This document shows positions 1 through 8,757 of a DNA stretch of 62,478 bases, in pieces. The stretch's first letter is position 1, and every line of letters starts with the position of its first letter. The stretch is from JBBQNJ01 sp038329845. Its GTDB lineage: Bacteria > Planctomycetota > Phycisphaerae > Tepidisphaerales > Tepidisphaeraceae. Under the pieces are notes generated by a model. That model did no database searches. It saw only the letters and a program-made list of their open reading frames with translations, and was not told the origin of the DNA. Location: NCBI GenBank assembly GCA_038329845.1, contig JBBQNJ010000022.1, positions 1 through 62,478 on the forward strand, in the 5' to 3' direction. The translations under genes were made by a program, and so were the position numbers.

Positions 1-2
1 TG

Positions 3-128
3 CTTCGCCGTTTCAACGACGAGCAGATCGAATTCGCGTTCCCGACCCAAACCCTGCTCCTCGGCGGCGATCCGAATCGCCCGCTGACAAACGCCAAGGC
101 TGGCCGAGAAACGGAAACGTCGCCGTAG
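3..128 (+). CDS. MscS-family mechanosensitive channel, C-terminal fragment
   Basis: The window opens inside a plus-strand reading frame of 41 codons that ends at TAG 126-128. It contains EQIEFAFPTQTLLL, which resembles the C-terminal beta segment of small-conductance mechanosensitive channels, where an I-x-F-x-[FI]-PTQT strand closes the cytoplasmic vestibule. Only this tail is visible, so the membrane domain lies off the left edge. The assignment rests on one motif and on being close to the protein end, as in the family. Confidence 0.55.
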   Translation, partial: LRRFNDEQIEFAFPTQTLLLGGDPNRPLTNAKAGRETETSP

Positions 129-169
129 CTTCGCGTTTCAATTTCCTCGTTGCGGCCAGACGGCGAGGT

Positions 170-1153
170 TCACCAGGCGTAGGCTTCGGGGGATTCACCG
201 CCCGGGCCGGGCCAGATTTCGTTCAACTTGCCCAGCGCCTCGGCATCCAGTTTCACGTCCAATGCGCCCAGGGCACCGGTAAACTGCGCCATGGTTCGCG
301 GGCCGATGATCGGGGCGGTGACGCCCGGCTGGGCCAATAGCCATCCCAGGGCCACGTCGGCACACGGCTTGCCCAGCTCGGCGCACAGCTTCTCCCAGCG
401 CTCGAGCTGCGGACGAAGACGCTCGATCTTCTTGCGATTGCCCTCATTGGCCCGGCGCTTCTTGTCGCCTTCGCCCAGCACGCCGCCGAGAAGCCCGCCG
501 TCCAGCGGACTCCAAGGGATCACACCCATGCCATATCCGCGACACGCCGGGAGAACCTCCATCTCGATCCGGCGCTCGGCCAAGCTGTATTTGCTCTGTT
601 CGCACACCAGACCCATGAAGTTCCGCCGCCGGGCTTCCTGGTTGGCCGTGGCGATGTGCCACCCGGCGAAATTGCTCGAGCCGACGTAGATGATCTTCCC
701 CTGCTGAACCAGCACCTCCATCGCCTGCCAGGTCTCCTCCCACGGGGTCTGCCGCGAGATGTGATGCATCTGGTACAGGTCGATGTAGTCGGTCTTGAGT
801 CGTCGCAGCGAATTGTCGCAGGCCCGGCGGATTTTCACGGCGCTCAGGCCGCGCTTGAGGGTCATATCCCCAGGATCCTGGTCCATGTCGCCGAACACCT
901 TGGTCGCCAGGATCACCTTCTCGCGTCGATTGCCGCCTTGGGCGAAGAAACGCCCGACGATCTGCTCGGTGACGCCCTCGCCTTTTTTCCAGCCATACAC
1001 ATCGGCGGTGTCGAAGAAGTTGATCCCCGACTCCAGGGCCTTGTCCATGATGGCGAAACTGTCGGTTTCCGGCGTTTCCGGCCCGAAGTTCATGGTTCCC
1101 AGGCAAAGCCGCGAGACCTTCAGTCCAGTTCTTCCCAGCGTCGTGTATTCCAT
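170..1153 (-). CDS. Aldo/keto reductase, NADP-dependent
   Basis: A 327-residue TIM-barrel oxidoreductase. The protein starts MEYTTLGRTGLKVSRLCLGT, the normal N-terminus of this family. The catalytic tetrad can be read as Asp and Tyr in FFDTADVYGW, Lys in VILATKVFG and His in QMHHIS. NADP-binding residues are expected near the end, in the APIIGPRTMAQF stretch. The start at 1153 is chosen because GAGGAG lies 9 bases upstream; longer in-frame starts at 1186 and 1219 lack a site. It is divergent from ruvB with about 185 bases between the two starts. The substrate cannot be told from sequence. Confidence 0.9.
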   Translation of the reverse strand: MEYTTLGRTGLKVSRLCLGTMNFGPETPETDSFAIMDKALESGINFFDTADVYGWKKGEGVTEQIVGRFFAQGGNRREKVILATKVFGDMDQDPGDMTLKRGLSAVKIRRACDNSLRRLKTDYIDLYQMHHISRQTPWEETWQAMEVLVQQGKIIYVGSSNFAGWHIATANQEARRRNFMGLVCEQSKYSLAERRIEMEVLPACRGYGMGVIPWSPLDGGLLGGVLGEGDKKRRANEGNRKKIERLRPQLERWEKLCAELGKPCADVALGWLLAQPGVTAPIIGPRTMAQFTGALGALDVKLDAEALGKLNEIWPGPGGESPEAYAW

Positions 1154-1339
1154 TGCGTTCAGCTCCTCTTGGGTCAATCGGGGCATTGTATCCCATGCCC
1201 GCACAGAGCGAAACCCCACTTATTTCGGCAGGCTTCCGACCTTGCCGTGCGCTCAGTCGGCGTTCGGTTACGACATTGACGGCGGGTCCGCGCTTTGCCC
1301 GCTTTATGCGATCCCTCCGCGATGCTACAACAGTCGCCC

Positions 1340-2422
1340 ATGGCTCGAGAGCGCATCGTCACCGCCGCGTCGGAAGGGGAAGAGGAAAACCACTTTAATT
1401 ACGCCCTGCGCCCCCAGTCGTTCGAGCAGTACATCGGGCAGGAGAAGCTGATCGAGAAGCTGCGCATCGCCGTCGAGGCCGCGGTGGGTCGCGCAGAGCC
1501 GGTCGAACATGTCCTGCTCGACGGCCCCCCGGGACTGGGCAAGACGACCCTGGCGTTCGTCATCGCCAACGAGGTCAAGGCCCACGCCCACGTGACGACC
1601 GGCCCGGCCCTGACCAAGCCGGCGGACCTGGTCGGCATCCTGACCAAACTCGCTCGCGGCGATGTGCTGTTTATCGACGAAATCCATCGCTTGCCGGTGG
1701 TCGTCGAGGAATACCTCTATTCGGCGATGGAGGACTTCAAGGTTGATGTCACGCTCGACGCCGGGATGCATGCCCGCACCATCACCATGCCGATCCCGCC
1801 GTTCACCCTGATCGGGGCCACGACGCGGATTGGGCTGCTCACCGGCCCGATGCGAAGCCGCTTCGGCATCCGCCAGCACATCGAGTTCTACACCCCCGAG
1901 GCGTTGCTGATGATCCTTCACCAGAACGTGGCGCTGCTCAAGCTCCAATCCGAGCCACGGGCGCTGGAGGAGATCGCCCGTCGAAGCCGTGGAACGCCGC
2001 GCATCGCTAACCGCCTGCTTCGCCGCGTGCGCGATTACGCGGCGGTGAGAGGCAAGCAAAACGAGGGGAAACTGACGTTGCCGATCACGCGCTTGGCGCT
2101 GGAACTCGAGGGGATCGACGATCGCGGCCTCGACGAGCAGGACCGCCAGTTCCTGCGGACGATTTTGGTTGTCTACGAAGGCGGACCGGTCGGAATTGAG
2201 GCCGTGGCCGCCACCATGGGTGAGGAAACGGACACGCTGGTGGACGTGATCGAGCCGTACCTGCTGCAGACCGCGCTGATCACCCGTACTCGCCAAGGCC
2301 GCCGCGCCACCCGCGCCGCCGCCGACCACATGGGGATCAAGTGGACCCCTCCGCGCGAACCGGCGTCCTCCGACGCGGGACTGTTCGCCCCGCCGTCGGA
2401 GTCGGAAGGGATGAGTGGGTGA
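1340..2422 (+). CDS. ruvB: Holliday junction branch-migration ATPase RuvB
   Basis: The motor subunit of RuvAB, which drives branch migration of Holliday junctions during recombination repair. About 360 residues. Visible are NYALRPQSFEQYIGQ at the N-terminus, Walker A GPPGLGKTT, Walker B LFIDEIHRL, sensor 1 GATTR, an arginine-finger segment GPMRSRFGI and a C-terminal winged-helix region ending in GIKWTPP. ruvA and ruvC are not adjacent, so the gene stands alone here. The start at ATG 1340 fits the family length, but no strong ribosome site is present; ATG 1322 and a start at 1295 are alternatives. The last 20 residues look poorly conserved. Confidence 0.93.
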   Translation: MARERIVTAASEGEEENHFNYALRPQSFEQYIGQEKLIEKLRIAVEAAVGRAEPVEHVLLDGPPGLGKTTLAFVIANEVKAHAHVTTGPALTKPADLVGILTKLARGDVLFIDEIHRLPVVVEEYLYSAMEDFKVDVTLDAGMHARTITMPIPPFTLIGATTRIGLLTGPMRSRFGIRQHIEFYTPEALLMILHQNVALLKLQSEPRALEEIARRSRGTPRIANRLLRRVRDYAAVRGKQNEGKLTLPITRLALELEGIDDRGLDEQDRQFLRTILVVYEGGPVGIEAVAATMGEETDTLVDVIEPYLLQTALITRTRQGRRATRAAADHMGIKWTPPREPASSDAGLFAPPSESEGMSG

Positions 2423-3220
2423 AGGGGTGAAGGGGTGACAAGGGCGACAGGGCGACAGGGCGAAAATCCAATAGGGCGAAGGGTGGGCGGGCGAATTCAC
2501 CCCCTCACCCATTCCCTCACTCCCTCACCCGCCGTCCCATCCATATACGGTATGAACCGCGATTGCCGTGTGAAGGCTTTTTGGGCAAACCCTTTACAAA
2601 ACACGTGGGTGATCCTTCGATCCGGAGGGTTCTCCGGTCTGTCTCGCCATTCGTTTCCCGACGAAGACACCCGTCGCAAAAACGGGCATCAGCGGGTCTA
2701 CTGCCGGCGAGCAACGATCCCCGAGGGTTGCTTATCGGTTCGCCAAACGACTGCCCTCGAATCACGAGCAACGCAGAACAACCGTACATGAAACTATATC
2801 GGCGCTGCCCCCGGGGGGCAACAAACAAAGTGAAGGAAAGGCCCGGAGGCACGGAGGGAGGGAGGCACGGAGGGAGGGCAAGCGGACTGGCATGCCGCTC
2901 GTCGAGTTGCGATTCGATCGCATCGAACGTGCGGCGCTCGTTTCCATCGCCTTGGCTGGAATCCGCCTGGGGCGTGCTTTCAATGCGGCAGAGATCCATC
3001 GATAATTTTCCGCCAGATATTGCTGGAATTCCGGACTGTGGGCTTGGGCGGCGAACGCAGAGAATTTCATCGCGGCGAATCTCCGATCTCGCCCATTGCG
3101 CCGCGACGCTGGAGGACTTGGAAGCCTGCACCGGCAAAGGTCATTGGGGTGCAATCGTCCGGGCTGCTCATGGGGATGCAGGCTGGAAGCCTGTACCGCA
3201 AATCTCAGATGCAGCGGCGG
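2423..3220. other. Non-coding stretch with low-complexity repeats
   Basis: I see no convincing gene in this 800-base gap. It begins with G-rich tandem words (GGGTGAAG, GGGCGACA) at 2419-2465, then their pyrimidine-rich counterpart (CCCTCACTC) at 2500-2530, and has a GCCCGGAGGCACGGAGGGAGG tract at 2841-2880. Two TGGAAGCCTG motifs lie at 3119 and 3184. Two open frames of about 200 codons cross it, but they are rich in Arg, Ser and Pro, run through the repeats and match no family I know. Confidence 0.6.
3119..3194. repeat. Dispersed TGGAAGCCTG repeat, two copies
   Basis: A segment beginning TGGAAGCCTGCACCGGCAAA (from 3119) recurs imperfectly from 3184 as TGGAAGCCTGTACCGCAAAT, 65 bases apart. 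The second copy is part of the palindrome GCAGGCTGGAAGCCTGT at 3178-3194. The same palindrome is found at 38798-38814, so it is a dispersed, REP-like word. Confidence 0.6.
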
Positions 3221-4228
3221 CTACGGCGCGACGACGATTTTGATGGCCTTGGATTTGTCATCGCGGGCGATCTCCATGGCCCACTGAATTTCGCGAAGGC
3301 CCAGTCGATGGGAGATCAGCCGTTCGCCAGGAATGATGCCGGCACGCAGCAGCGCCAGCACCTGGGGATAATAGATCGCCGGGCTGGCGTGGCTGGCGCG
3401 AAGCTGAAGTTTGCGGAAGTGAAAGTCGTTGGCGTCGAATCGGATGAACGGATCGCCCGCGCCGATCCCGATGAATGCGAGAACGCCGCCGAAATCGAGA
3501 AGATCCATCGACGCGGGCAGGGTTTCGACCGGGGCGGTGACCAGAACGCGATCGAAGCGCCGGCGATGGGCCTCGGCGAACGGCGCATCGCGCTCGACGG
3601 TTGCCACCTCGGCACCCAGATTCTGGGCCAGAGCGATCCGGCCATGGCTGTGGGCGGGGGAGAACGCCGCCAGTTTGGCGGCGCCGGAATACTTCGCCAG
3701 CGCCAGTGCCGCCAGCCCGATCGGACCGATGCCGACGACCGCCACGCGGTCGCCCATGCGGATGTCGGCGGTCTTCACCAGGTCGAACGCCACGCCCGCC
3801 GGTTCGGCAAGACACGCCACCTCCGCCGACAATCCTTCGTAGGCCACACAAGCGCACGCCGGGGCGATCATCAACGTGCTGAACCCCATGGCCGGCTGCG
3901 ACCAGAAATTCTTTCCCTTGTTGCACAGGTCGACGCGGCCGGATCGGCACAGGTCGCACACGCCGCAGAAACTGGAGCTTTCCAGAACCACGCGCTGCCC
4001 GGCGGAGACGTTGCGAACCTGGCCGCCGACTTTTCGCACCGTGGCGGCGATCTCGTGGCCGAACGGTCCCCATTCCTTTTTCGTGACCGCCACCGTTAAG
4101 TCGGTGCCACAGATTCCGCAGGCGTCGATATCAAGCAACACTTCATTGTCGCCGGGGGCGTCGGGGAGGTCGATGTCGATCAGGCGGGTCTGCCAGGGTG
4201 AACGCAGTTGGGCGGTGGTGGTTTTCAT
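3221..4228 (-). CDS. Zinc-dependent medium-chain dehydrogenase (sugar or threonine dehydrogenase type)
   Basis: A 335-residue MDR-superfamily oxidoreductase of the sorbitol/threonine dehydrogenase group. CGICGTD near residue 37 supplies the catalytic zinc Cys and GHE the next ligand. A four-cysteine structural-zinc lobe follows (CGVCDLCRSGRVDLC, around residue 90). The Rossmann segment VAVVGIGPIGLAALALA binds NAD(P). ATG 4228 is preferred over an upstream TTG at 4237; no strong ribosome site is seen. It follows the Gfo/Idh gene by 33 bases on the same strand and is the last gene of the locus. A role in oxidising a sugar or polyol released by the glycosidase upstream is inferred. Confidence 0.88.
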   Translation of the reverse strand: MKTTTAQLRSPWQTRLIDIDLPDAPGDNEVLLDIDACGICGTDLTVAVTKKEWGPFGHEIAATVRKVGGQVRNVSAGQRVVLESSSFCGVCDLCRSGRVDLCNKGKNFWSQPAMGFSTLMIAPACACVAYEGLSAEVACLAEPAGVAFDLVKTADIRMGDRVAVVGIGPIGLAALALAKYSGAAKLAAFSPAHSHGRIALAQNLGAEVATVERDAPFAEAHRRRFDRVLVTAPVETLPASMDLLDFGGVLAFIGIGAGDPFIRFDANDFHFRKLQLRASHASPAIYYPQVLALLRAGIIPGERLISHRLGLREIQWAMEIARDDKSKAIKIVVAP

Positions 4229-4261
4229 TGTGGGCAACTCGGCGTGATGCGCGGGAGGCGG

Positions 4262-5323
4262 CTATGCCTGCCATTGGATTTCGATGCGCCGGCCTTCATC
4301 CGCGGAGCGCTGGGTGGCGTCGAGCAGGGCATCGACGCGATAGCCGGTGTAGCGATCGTGCGGCCCCTGTTCGCCGGCGGCGATCTGGGAGAGAAAATGT
4401 CGCTGCGCCTCGACAAACGGATTGACGAGGGGGAAGGCGAATTCGGTCCAGGTTCCCTCGACGTTGTCATACCATGAAAGCTGGGCTGGGTTGTGGAACT
4501 CGTTCCACACCGGAGTCTGAAGCACCATCCGCCCGGCCACGCCGTTGATCTGGAACATCTCTTCCCAACCGCGTCGTTCGAATCCGATGGCCCGCAGGGG
4601 ATGCCAGTTCGCCTCGAAGTGCGCCGCACCGCCGCCGTCGAGATCGAACAGCGCATGGCTCATCAGGTCCACGTCCGACCCCGCGCGGGTGAAGTTGCGT
4701 GCGAAAACCCCGCGCGGCTTGCCGGTGAGGTGGATCAGCAGGTCCAGGACATGGCTGCCGCCGCAGACCAGCACGCCGCCGCCGGTGGCGCGGCGGATCG
4801 GGCTGGGCGACTGCGCCGAACCGCTGATCCATCCGGCCAGGGGTCCATCATGGAAATTGTCGGGCCCGACACCCTGGTAGGTGCGGCAATAGACGCTCAT
4901 CAAGTGGCCGAGACGCCCGATCAGTTCCCTGGCCTTCAGCGCCGCCGGGAAGAACCGCTTCATGTAGCTGGTGTAGAGCATCAACCCGCAGCGCTCGGCG
5001 AGCGTGGCGAGTTCGAGGGAATCGGCCGGGGACAGCGTCAGCGTTTTTTCGCAGATGACGTGCTTGCCGGCCTCGAGCGCCGCCTTGACGATCTCGAAGT
5101 GGCTGGGGCTGTTGGTCAGCACGCTGACCACATTGACCTTCGGATGCTTCACCACTTCGCGCCAATTTTCTGTAACGGCCGCGCCGAACGGCACCGCGGC
5201 CGCCTCGGCGGCGGCGCGGTTGATATCCGCGACCATCGCCACCGGGGTCTGGGTCGTCGCGTAGGCACCAAAATGAAACCGGCTGATGTAGCCAGCGCCG
5301 ATAACTCCGAGCGTAGGGGTCAT
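4262..5323 (-). CDS. Gfo/Idh/MocA family oxidoreductase
   Basis: A 353-residue NAD(P)-dependent sugar oxidoreductase. It opens with LGVIGAGYISRFHFGAYA, the glycine-rich Rossmann motif. The usual catalytic E-K-P is changed to EKT in HVICEKTLTLS. The C-terminal alpha/beta domain carries a GGGVLVCGGSHVLDLLIHL segment with the substrate-site Asp/His residues. ATG at 5323. It lies directly upstream of the zinc dehydrogenase in transcription order and is probably cotranscribed with it. The substrate is unknown; the Pro to Thr change in EKP might alter the active-site lysine geometry. Confidence 0.88.
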   Translation of the reverse strand: MTPTLGVIGAGYISRFHFGAYATTQTPVAMVADINRAAAEAAAVPFGAAVTENWREVVKHPKVNVVSVLTNSPSHFEIVKAALEAGKHVICEKTLTLSPADSLELATLAERCGLMLYTSYMKRFFPAALKARELIGRLGHLMSVYCRTYQGVGPDNFHDGPLAGWISGSAQSPSPIRRATGGGVLVCGGSHVLDLLIHLTGKPRGVFARNFTRAGSDVDLMSHALFDLDGGGAAHFEANWHPLRAIGFERRGWEEMFQINGVAGRMVLQTPVWNEFHNPAQLSWYDNVEGTWTEFAFPLVNPFVEAQRHFLSQIAAGEQGPHDRYTGYRVDALLDATQRSADEGRRIEIQWQA

Positions 5324-5369
5324 AAGAGTGCGGTGAGAAAGCCGAGGCGTTGCGATAAAGCGGGGTTTG

Positions 5370-5471
5370 AACGGTCATCGACGCCCGAAATTATCCATCG
5401 CATTTGTGCATACGATGCTATCGTGGCCAAGTCTTGTTCCAACGGTCATCGCAGCCCGAAATTATCCATCG
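5370..5471 (-). repeat. 3-prime-end echo repeat A (pseudopilin stop)
   Basis: A 31-base segment at 5441-5471 covers the last codons (MDNFGLR), the TGA stop and 5 bases beyond of the pseudopilin gene. It recurs in direct orientation at 5370-5400 with 29 of 31 bases identical. The copies are 71 bases apart with a 40-base unrelated spacer. The downstream copy would encode MDNFGRR plus a TGA, but has no gene in front of it. Confidence 0.9.
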
Positions 5472-6219
5472 AGGTCGAACTCGTCGCGTGGGTGATATCG
5501 CGGGCGATGTCGGCACCTTTATAGTAGCTGACGTGCCCGTCCAGGAACAACACATTGCACCCCTTGAGGTGGCGATACGTGTCCCACACGCCGTCGGGAT
5601 CCCCGGCGTCGGCGAGCTTGCCGAGGTGCCAGTCCTTCGACTCTGACACATGCACCCGGATCGAGGGGTCGGGGATCACGCTGGCGCGGCGAGGAAACGA
5701 CCATGCCCGGGGGTTGTTAGCGCCCCAGCCGGCCGGGTATTGCAGGTAAACCGACTCAGCGTAACCATAGTTCCATGGGCAGGCCCAATCGGGGTTTTCC
5801 GGGCATCCCCACACGCTGTCGCGCATCACTTTTTTCTGCGATCCCCAGTAGCTGTCCCACTTCAAGACGCCCTCGGTGGTTCCGATCGGCAGATTCAGCC
5901 CGGCCCATTCCTTCTGCCCGGTGTACGGCCCGATGGCGTTCCACATGCCGTAGCTCTTCTGCGTTCCGTTGGCGTTGTAACTCACGAACGACTGCACGGG
6001 CGGGAGAAAATTCTTGTAATCGTTGCGGTACATCTGGAACCCGATGCCGATCTGGCGCAGATTCGCGGCACACTTGATCGATCGCGCCGTGGCATTCACG
6101 CGGTTAAGCGCCGGCAGCAAGATGGCGATCAGAACCGAGATAATCCCCACGACCACGAGCAATTCGACGAGCGTAAAGCCGCTTCGCTCGCCGCGGTGTT
6201 TGGGGTTAGTCATGGGCAT
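5446..6219 (-). CDS. Type II secretion/type IV pilus-like pseudopilin, H-X9-DG type
   Basis: A 257-residue exported protein with the class III leader GERSGFTLVELLVVVGIISVL, cut by prepilin peptidase after Gly, followed by a hydrophobic helix. The rest is a periplasmic globular domain with the planctomycete pattern: C-x-N-x-R-Q-I-G-x-x-x-Y, then a C-terminal FLDGHVSYYKG segment (H-X9-DG-like). The start at ATG 6219 has AAAGAG 7 bases upstream; ATG 6213 is the alternative. It lies 139 bases downstream of a PEP-CTERM gene, forming one of three such pairs in this window. Its 3-prime end is duplicated downstream (echo A). The role, surface filament or secretion, is not known. Confidence 0.88.
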   Translation of the reverse strand: MPMTNPKHRGERSGFTLVELLVVVGIISVLIAILLPALNRVNATARSIKCAANLRQIGIGFQMYRNDYKNFLPPVQSFVSYNANGTQKSYGMWNAIGPYTGQKEWAGLNLPIGTTEGVLKWDSYWGSQKKVMRDSVWGCPENPDWACPWNYGYAESVYLQYPAGWGANNPRAWSFPRRASVIPDPSIRVHVSESKDWHLGKLADAGDPDGVWDTYRHLKGCNVLFLDGHVSYYKGADIARDITHATSSTSMDNFGLR

Positions 6220-6358
6220 GATCAATCTCTTTCATCGTCGGCCCGAACCCGAACGACCCGCCTGGAAGGCGTCTTCCTGACGGATTTCGCGGGCGGAAAT
6301 CCTCCCGCGAAACCCGGCTCTTGCGGATCGCCACGTCCCGTTCCAGCAACAACTGGTG

Positions 6359-8656
6359 CTAGGCGCGGCGCTTGCGTCCCAGCAGTGTCATCGCCCCAAA
6401 TCCCAGGCCCAGCACCAACGTTCCCGGCTCGGGGACGACCACCAGGTTGACGTTGCCCGCATTGGTGTCGGTCATGATGGAATACGTCTGCCCGCCGCCG
6501 TTGCCGAAGTTGGAACCGATCAGCAGCCCGTTGTCGTTGAAGGCTCCGGTGTAGTGAACCAACGTATAGACGCCGTTGGTCAGTTCGGTTGGCGATGTCA
6601 GGTTGATCGTCCCGTCGAGCGTGAGGTCGCCGTTGACGATCGTGTAGTCGTTGATCCCCGACCCGACGGTGTGATTGGCAGCACTCAGGTCGTAGCTCAG
6701 CACACTGTTGGCCGTCATCGCAAGCCCGCCAAGAGTGATCGTGCCGGGGCTGTTGCCGGGGGCCAGCGCGCCGTTGGTCAGCACGACGTTGCCGTTGATC
6801 GTTCCCGATCCGCCGAGAACAGCGGCGGCGCCGTTGACGGTGACGGTGGGACTGTTGGCCAGGGAGCCGTTGACGATCAGTTTGCCGTCGTCGATGGTCG
6901 TCGAGCCATAGTAGGTGTTGGTTCCACCGAGAATCTGTGTTCCGGCGCCGGTCTTGACCAGCTTCAGATAATTCGCGCCGGATCCGCTGTCGATGACGCC
7001 GCTGTAGTCACCGCCCGAGCCGTCGCTGCCGATTGTGAGTGTGGCGTTGCCCGTATGGTTGTAAAAGACGGTTCCCGTACCATTCAGTCCATTGATGGCC
7101 GGCGTTCCGCCGGTCAGGCTGATGTAGCCGTAATTGTAAATGTTGCCCGAGCGCACCCCGCTGGGAAGCACGCCGGCTTTCACATCCCCGATCTTCCCGT
7201 AGTTGTAGGTATCGCCAGTATAGGTGCTGCCGGTTCCATTCAGCGCCAGACTGTTGCCCGCCAAGCTCTGCGAGGGCTGGTACACAACCAACCCGCCGGT
7301 GCCAGCGATGTTGCCGCTGATTATCCGGTTTTTCCCGGCGGTGCTTTGTCCAATGACGCCTTGGGCGGAGCCAAAATCGAGGTTCGCGTTGATAGTGATC
7401 GACGCCGACCCGCTGGTGCCGACATTCAGGAAGAGAGCGCCGCTGGTGATCTTCAGCGTGCCCGAGCCGTCGATCTTGCTGCTAGCGCTGGTGCCGAGGT
7501 TCAGGAACAGCGAATTGACAGTCGTGTCGCTGGTGATGGTTGCCAGCGTGCCGGTGCCCGAGAGGCGGACGTTATTCGTGGTCGTCGTCCCGTCACTGAT
7601 GCTCGGTTCGAATTCCGTCGTGAGATCGAGGGGGCGAAGGCCGTTGGTCGCGTCGTAGGTCACGAACGACTCGGCCCCGCCGCCGGCGGCGTTGACGTTG
7701 GTGCTGCCGACGACCCAGGGGAGGATGCTCATATTGTGCGTTGCCGAGGCGCCGCCGGCACCGGACAGGGTCGGGGCGGTTCCCAGGCTGATGTTGGACT
7801 TCCCGGCGGCGCTATCGGCGATGGGGCTGACGCCAAGGTTGGTGCCGCGGATCAGCGCCACGCCGTTGTTGGCGCGGACCAGACTGCCGGCCGTCAGGCG
7901 GGCGTTGCGGGCGGCGTTGGGGCTGAGCGTGATCGTGGTGAATCCACCGACGGCACCGTCGATCGTCACGGTGCCGGTGATGGTCTCGTTGGAATTTTGC
8001 GTCGAGTTGCCGTTGGTCGTGAGCGAGCCGTTGAGCACCTTGACGCTCGCGGCCCGCGTCGCGCCCACGTCGCCGCTTGATCCGCTGAACAGGTTCAGGG
8101 TGCTTCCGCCGGTTAGGGTGATCGCCGAGCCGATCGCCCCGCCTTGCCCGGCGAAACGCAGCGTGCCGGCGCTGGCGGTGGTGATGTTCCCGTTGCTGAC
8201 GGCGTTCTGAAACGTCAGCGTGCGGCCGGTATTGATGGTGAACAGCCGATTGCCGTTCAAATTCACATTCAGGTTGTTGGTGTTGCTGCCCAACGTCACC
8301 GACGCCGTCGAACCGCCGAGCGTCGCCACGGTGATATCTCCGCCCAGGGTCAGATTTCGGGTGGTCGTGTCAACCGAGTAGATGGAGGTGGCAAAGTTGC
8401 CTGCGTAACCGAAGTTCAGCGGATCGCTCAGTACGGTGTCACCCGCCATGGTAAGGACCTGCGTCCCGGTGAGCGTCAGCGTGGAATCCCACACCCCATT
8501 GATATTGCCACCGACCCAGTTGGCGGTGTCGTTGAAGTCATAGGTTCCCCCGACGGTCTGGTTCCAGCCGGTGTCGGCGGCCTGGGCAAGAAACGCAGGG
8601 GCACAAACCGCCGCGACCGCGGCGATCAACAGGTTCTTTCTGGTCTGACGAGACAT
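6359..8656 (-). CDS. PEP-CTERM protein with autotransporter-type beta-strand repeats
   Basis: A 765-residue exported protein. The signal peptide is MSRQTRKNLLIAAVAAVCAP with cleavage near AQAADTG. The body is Gly/Thr/Asn-rich beta-helix repeats, including autotransporter-associated repeat segments such as LVKTGAGTQILGGTNTYYGS followed by a GKLIVNGSL strand. The C-terminus is VVPEPGTLVLGLGF, a hydrophobic stretch and GRKRRA, the PEP-CTERM sorting signal recognised by exosortase. No outer-membrane barrel is present, so surface placement should depend on exosortase. GGAGGT lies 6 bases before ATG 8656. It precedes a pseudopilin gene. Confidence 0.9.
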   Translation of the reverse strand: MSRQTRKNLLIAAVAAVCAPAFLAQAADTGWNQTVGGTYDFNDTANWVGGNINGVWDSTLTLTGTQVLTMAGDTVLSDPLNFGYAGNFATSIYSVDTTTRNLTLGGDITVATLGGSTASVTLGSNTNNLNVNLNGNRLFTINTGRTLTFQNAVSNGNITTASAGTLRFAGQGGAIGSAITLTGGSTLNLFSGSSGDVGATRAASVKVLNGSLTTNGNSTQNSNETITGTVTIDGAVGGFTTITLSPNAARNARLTAGSLVRANNGVALIRGTNLGVSPIADSAAGKSNISLGTAPTLSGAGGASATHNMSILPWVVGSTNVNAAGGGAESFVTYDATNGLRPLDLTTEFEPSISDGTTTTNNVRLSGTGTLATITSDTTVNSLFLNLGTSASSKIDGSGTLKITSGALFLNVGTSGSASITINANLDFGSAQGVIGQSTAGKNRIISGNIAGTGGLVVYQPSQSLAGNSLALNGTGSTYTGDTYNYGKIGDVKAGVLPSGVRSGNIYNYGYISLTGGTPAINGLNGTGTVFYNHTGNATLTIGSDGSGGDYSGVIDSGSGANYLKLVKTGAGTQILGGTNTYYGSTTIDDGKLIVNGSLANSPTVTVNGAAAVLGGSGTINGNVVLTNGALAPGNSPGTITLGGLAMTANSVLSYDLSAANHTVGSGINDYTIVNGDLTLDGTINLTSPTELTNGVYTLVHYTGAFNDNGLLIGSNFGNGGGQTYSIMTDTNAGNVNLVVVPEPGTLVLGLGFGAMTLLGRKRRA

Positions 8657-8757
8657 AAGGCACCTCCGAAAAAGTCAAAAAAGACTTGGAGTTGACGAAA
8701 CTCGATGCACATTCTTTCCAGATCGAATTTCAATCCGACCTGTCGCGGTGACGGGAT

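Noticed and set aside
2563..3243. Overlapping open frames of about 200 codons on both strands
   Set aside because: They run through low-complexity repeats, have no ribosome site or known motif, and are typical chance frames in GC-rich DNA.
3221..3300. A sixth echo at the zinc dehydrogenase stop codon
   Set aside because: A GCGCGACG word recurs upstream near 3100, but the match is too short and the distance (about 120) does not fit. I did not count it.
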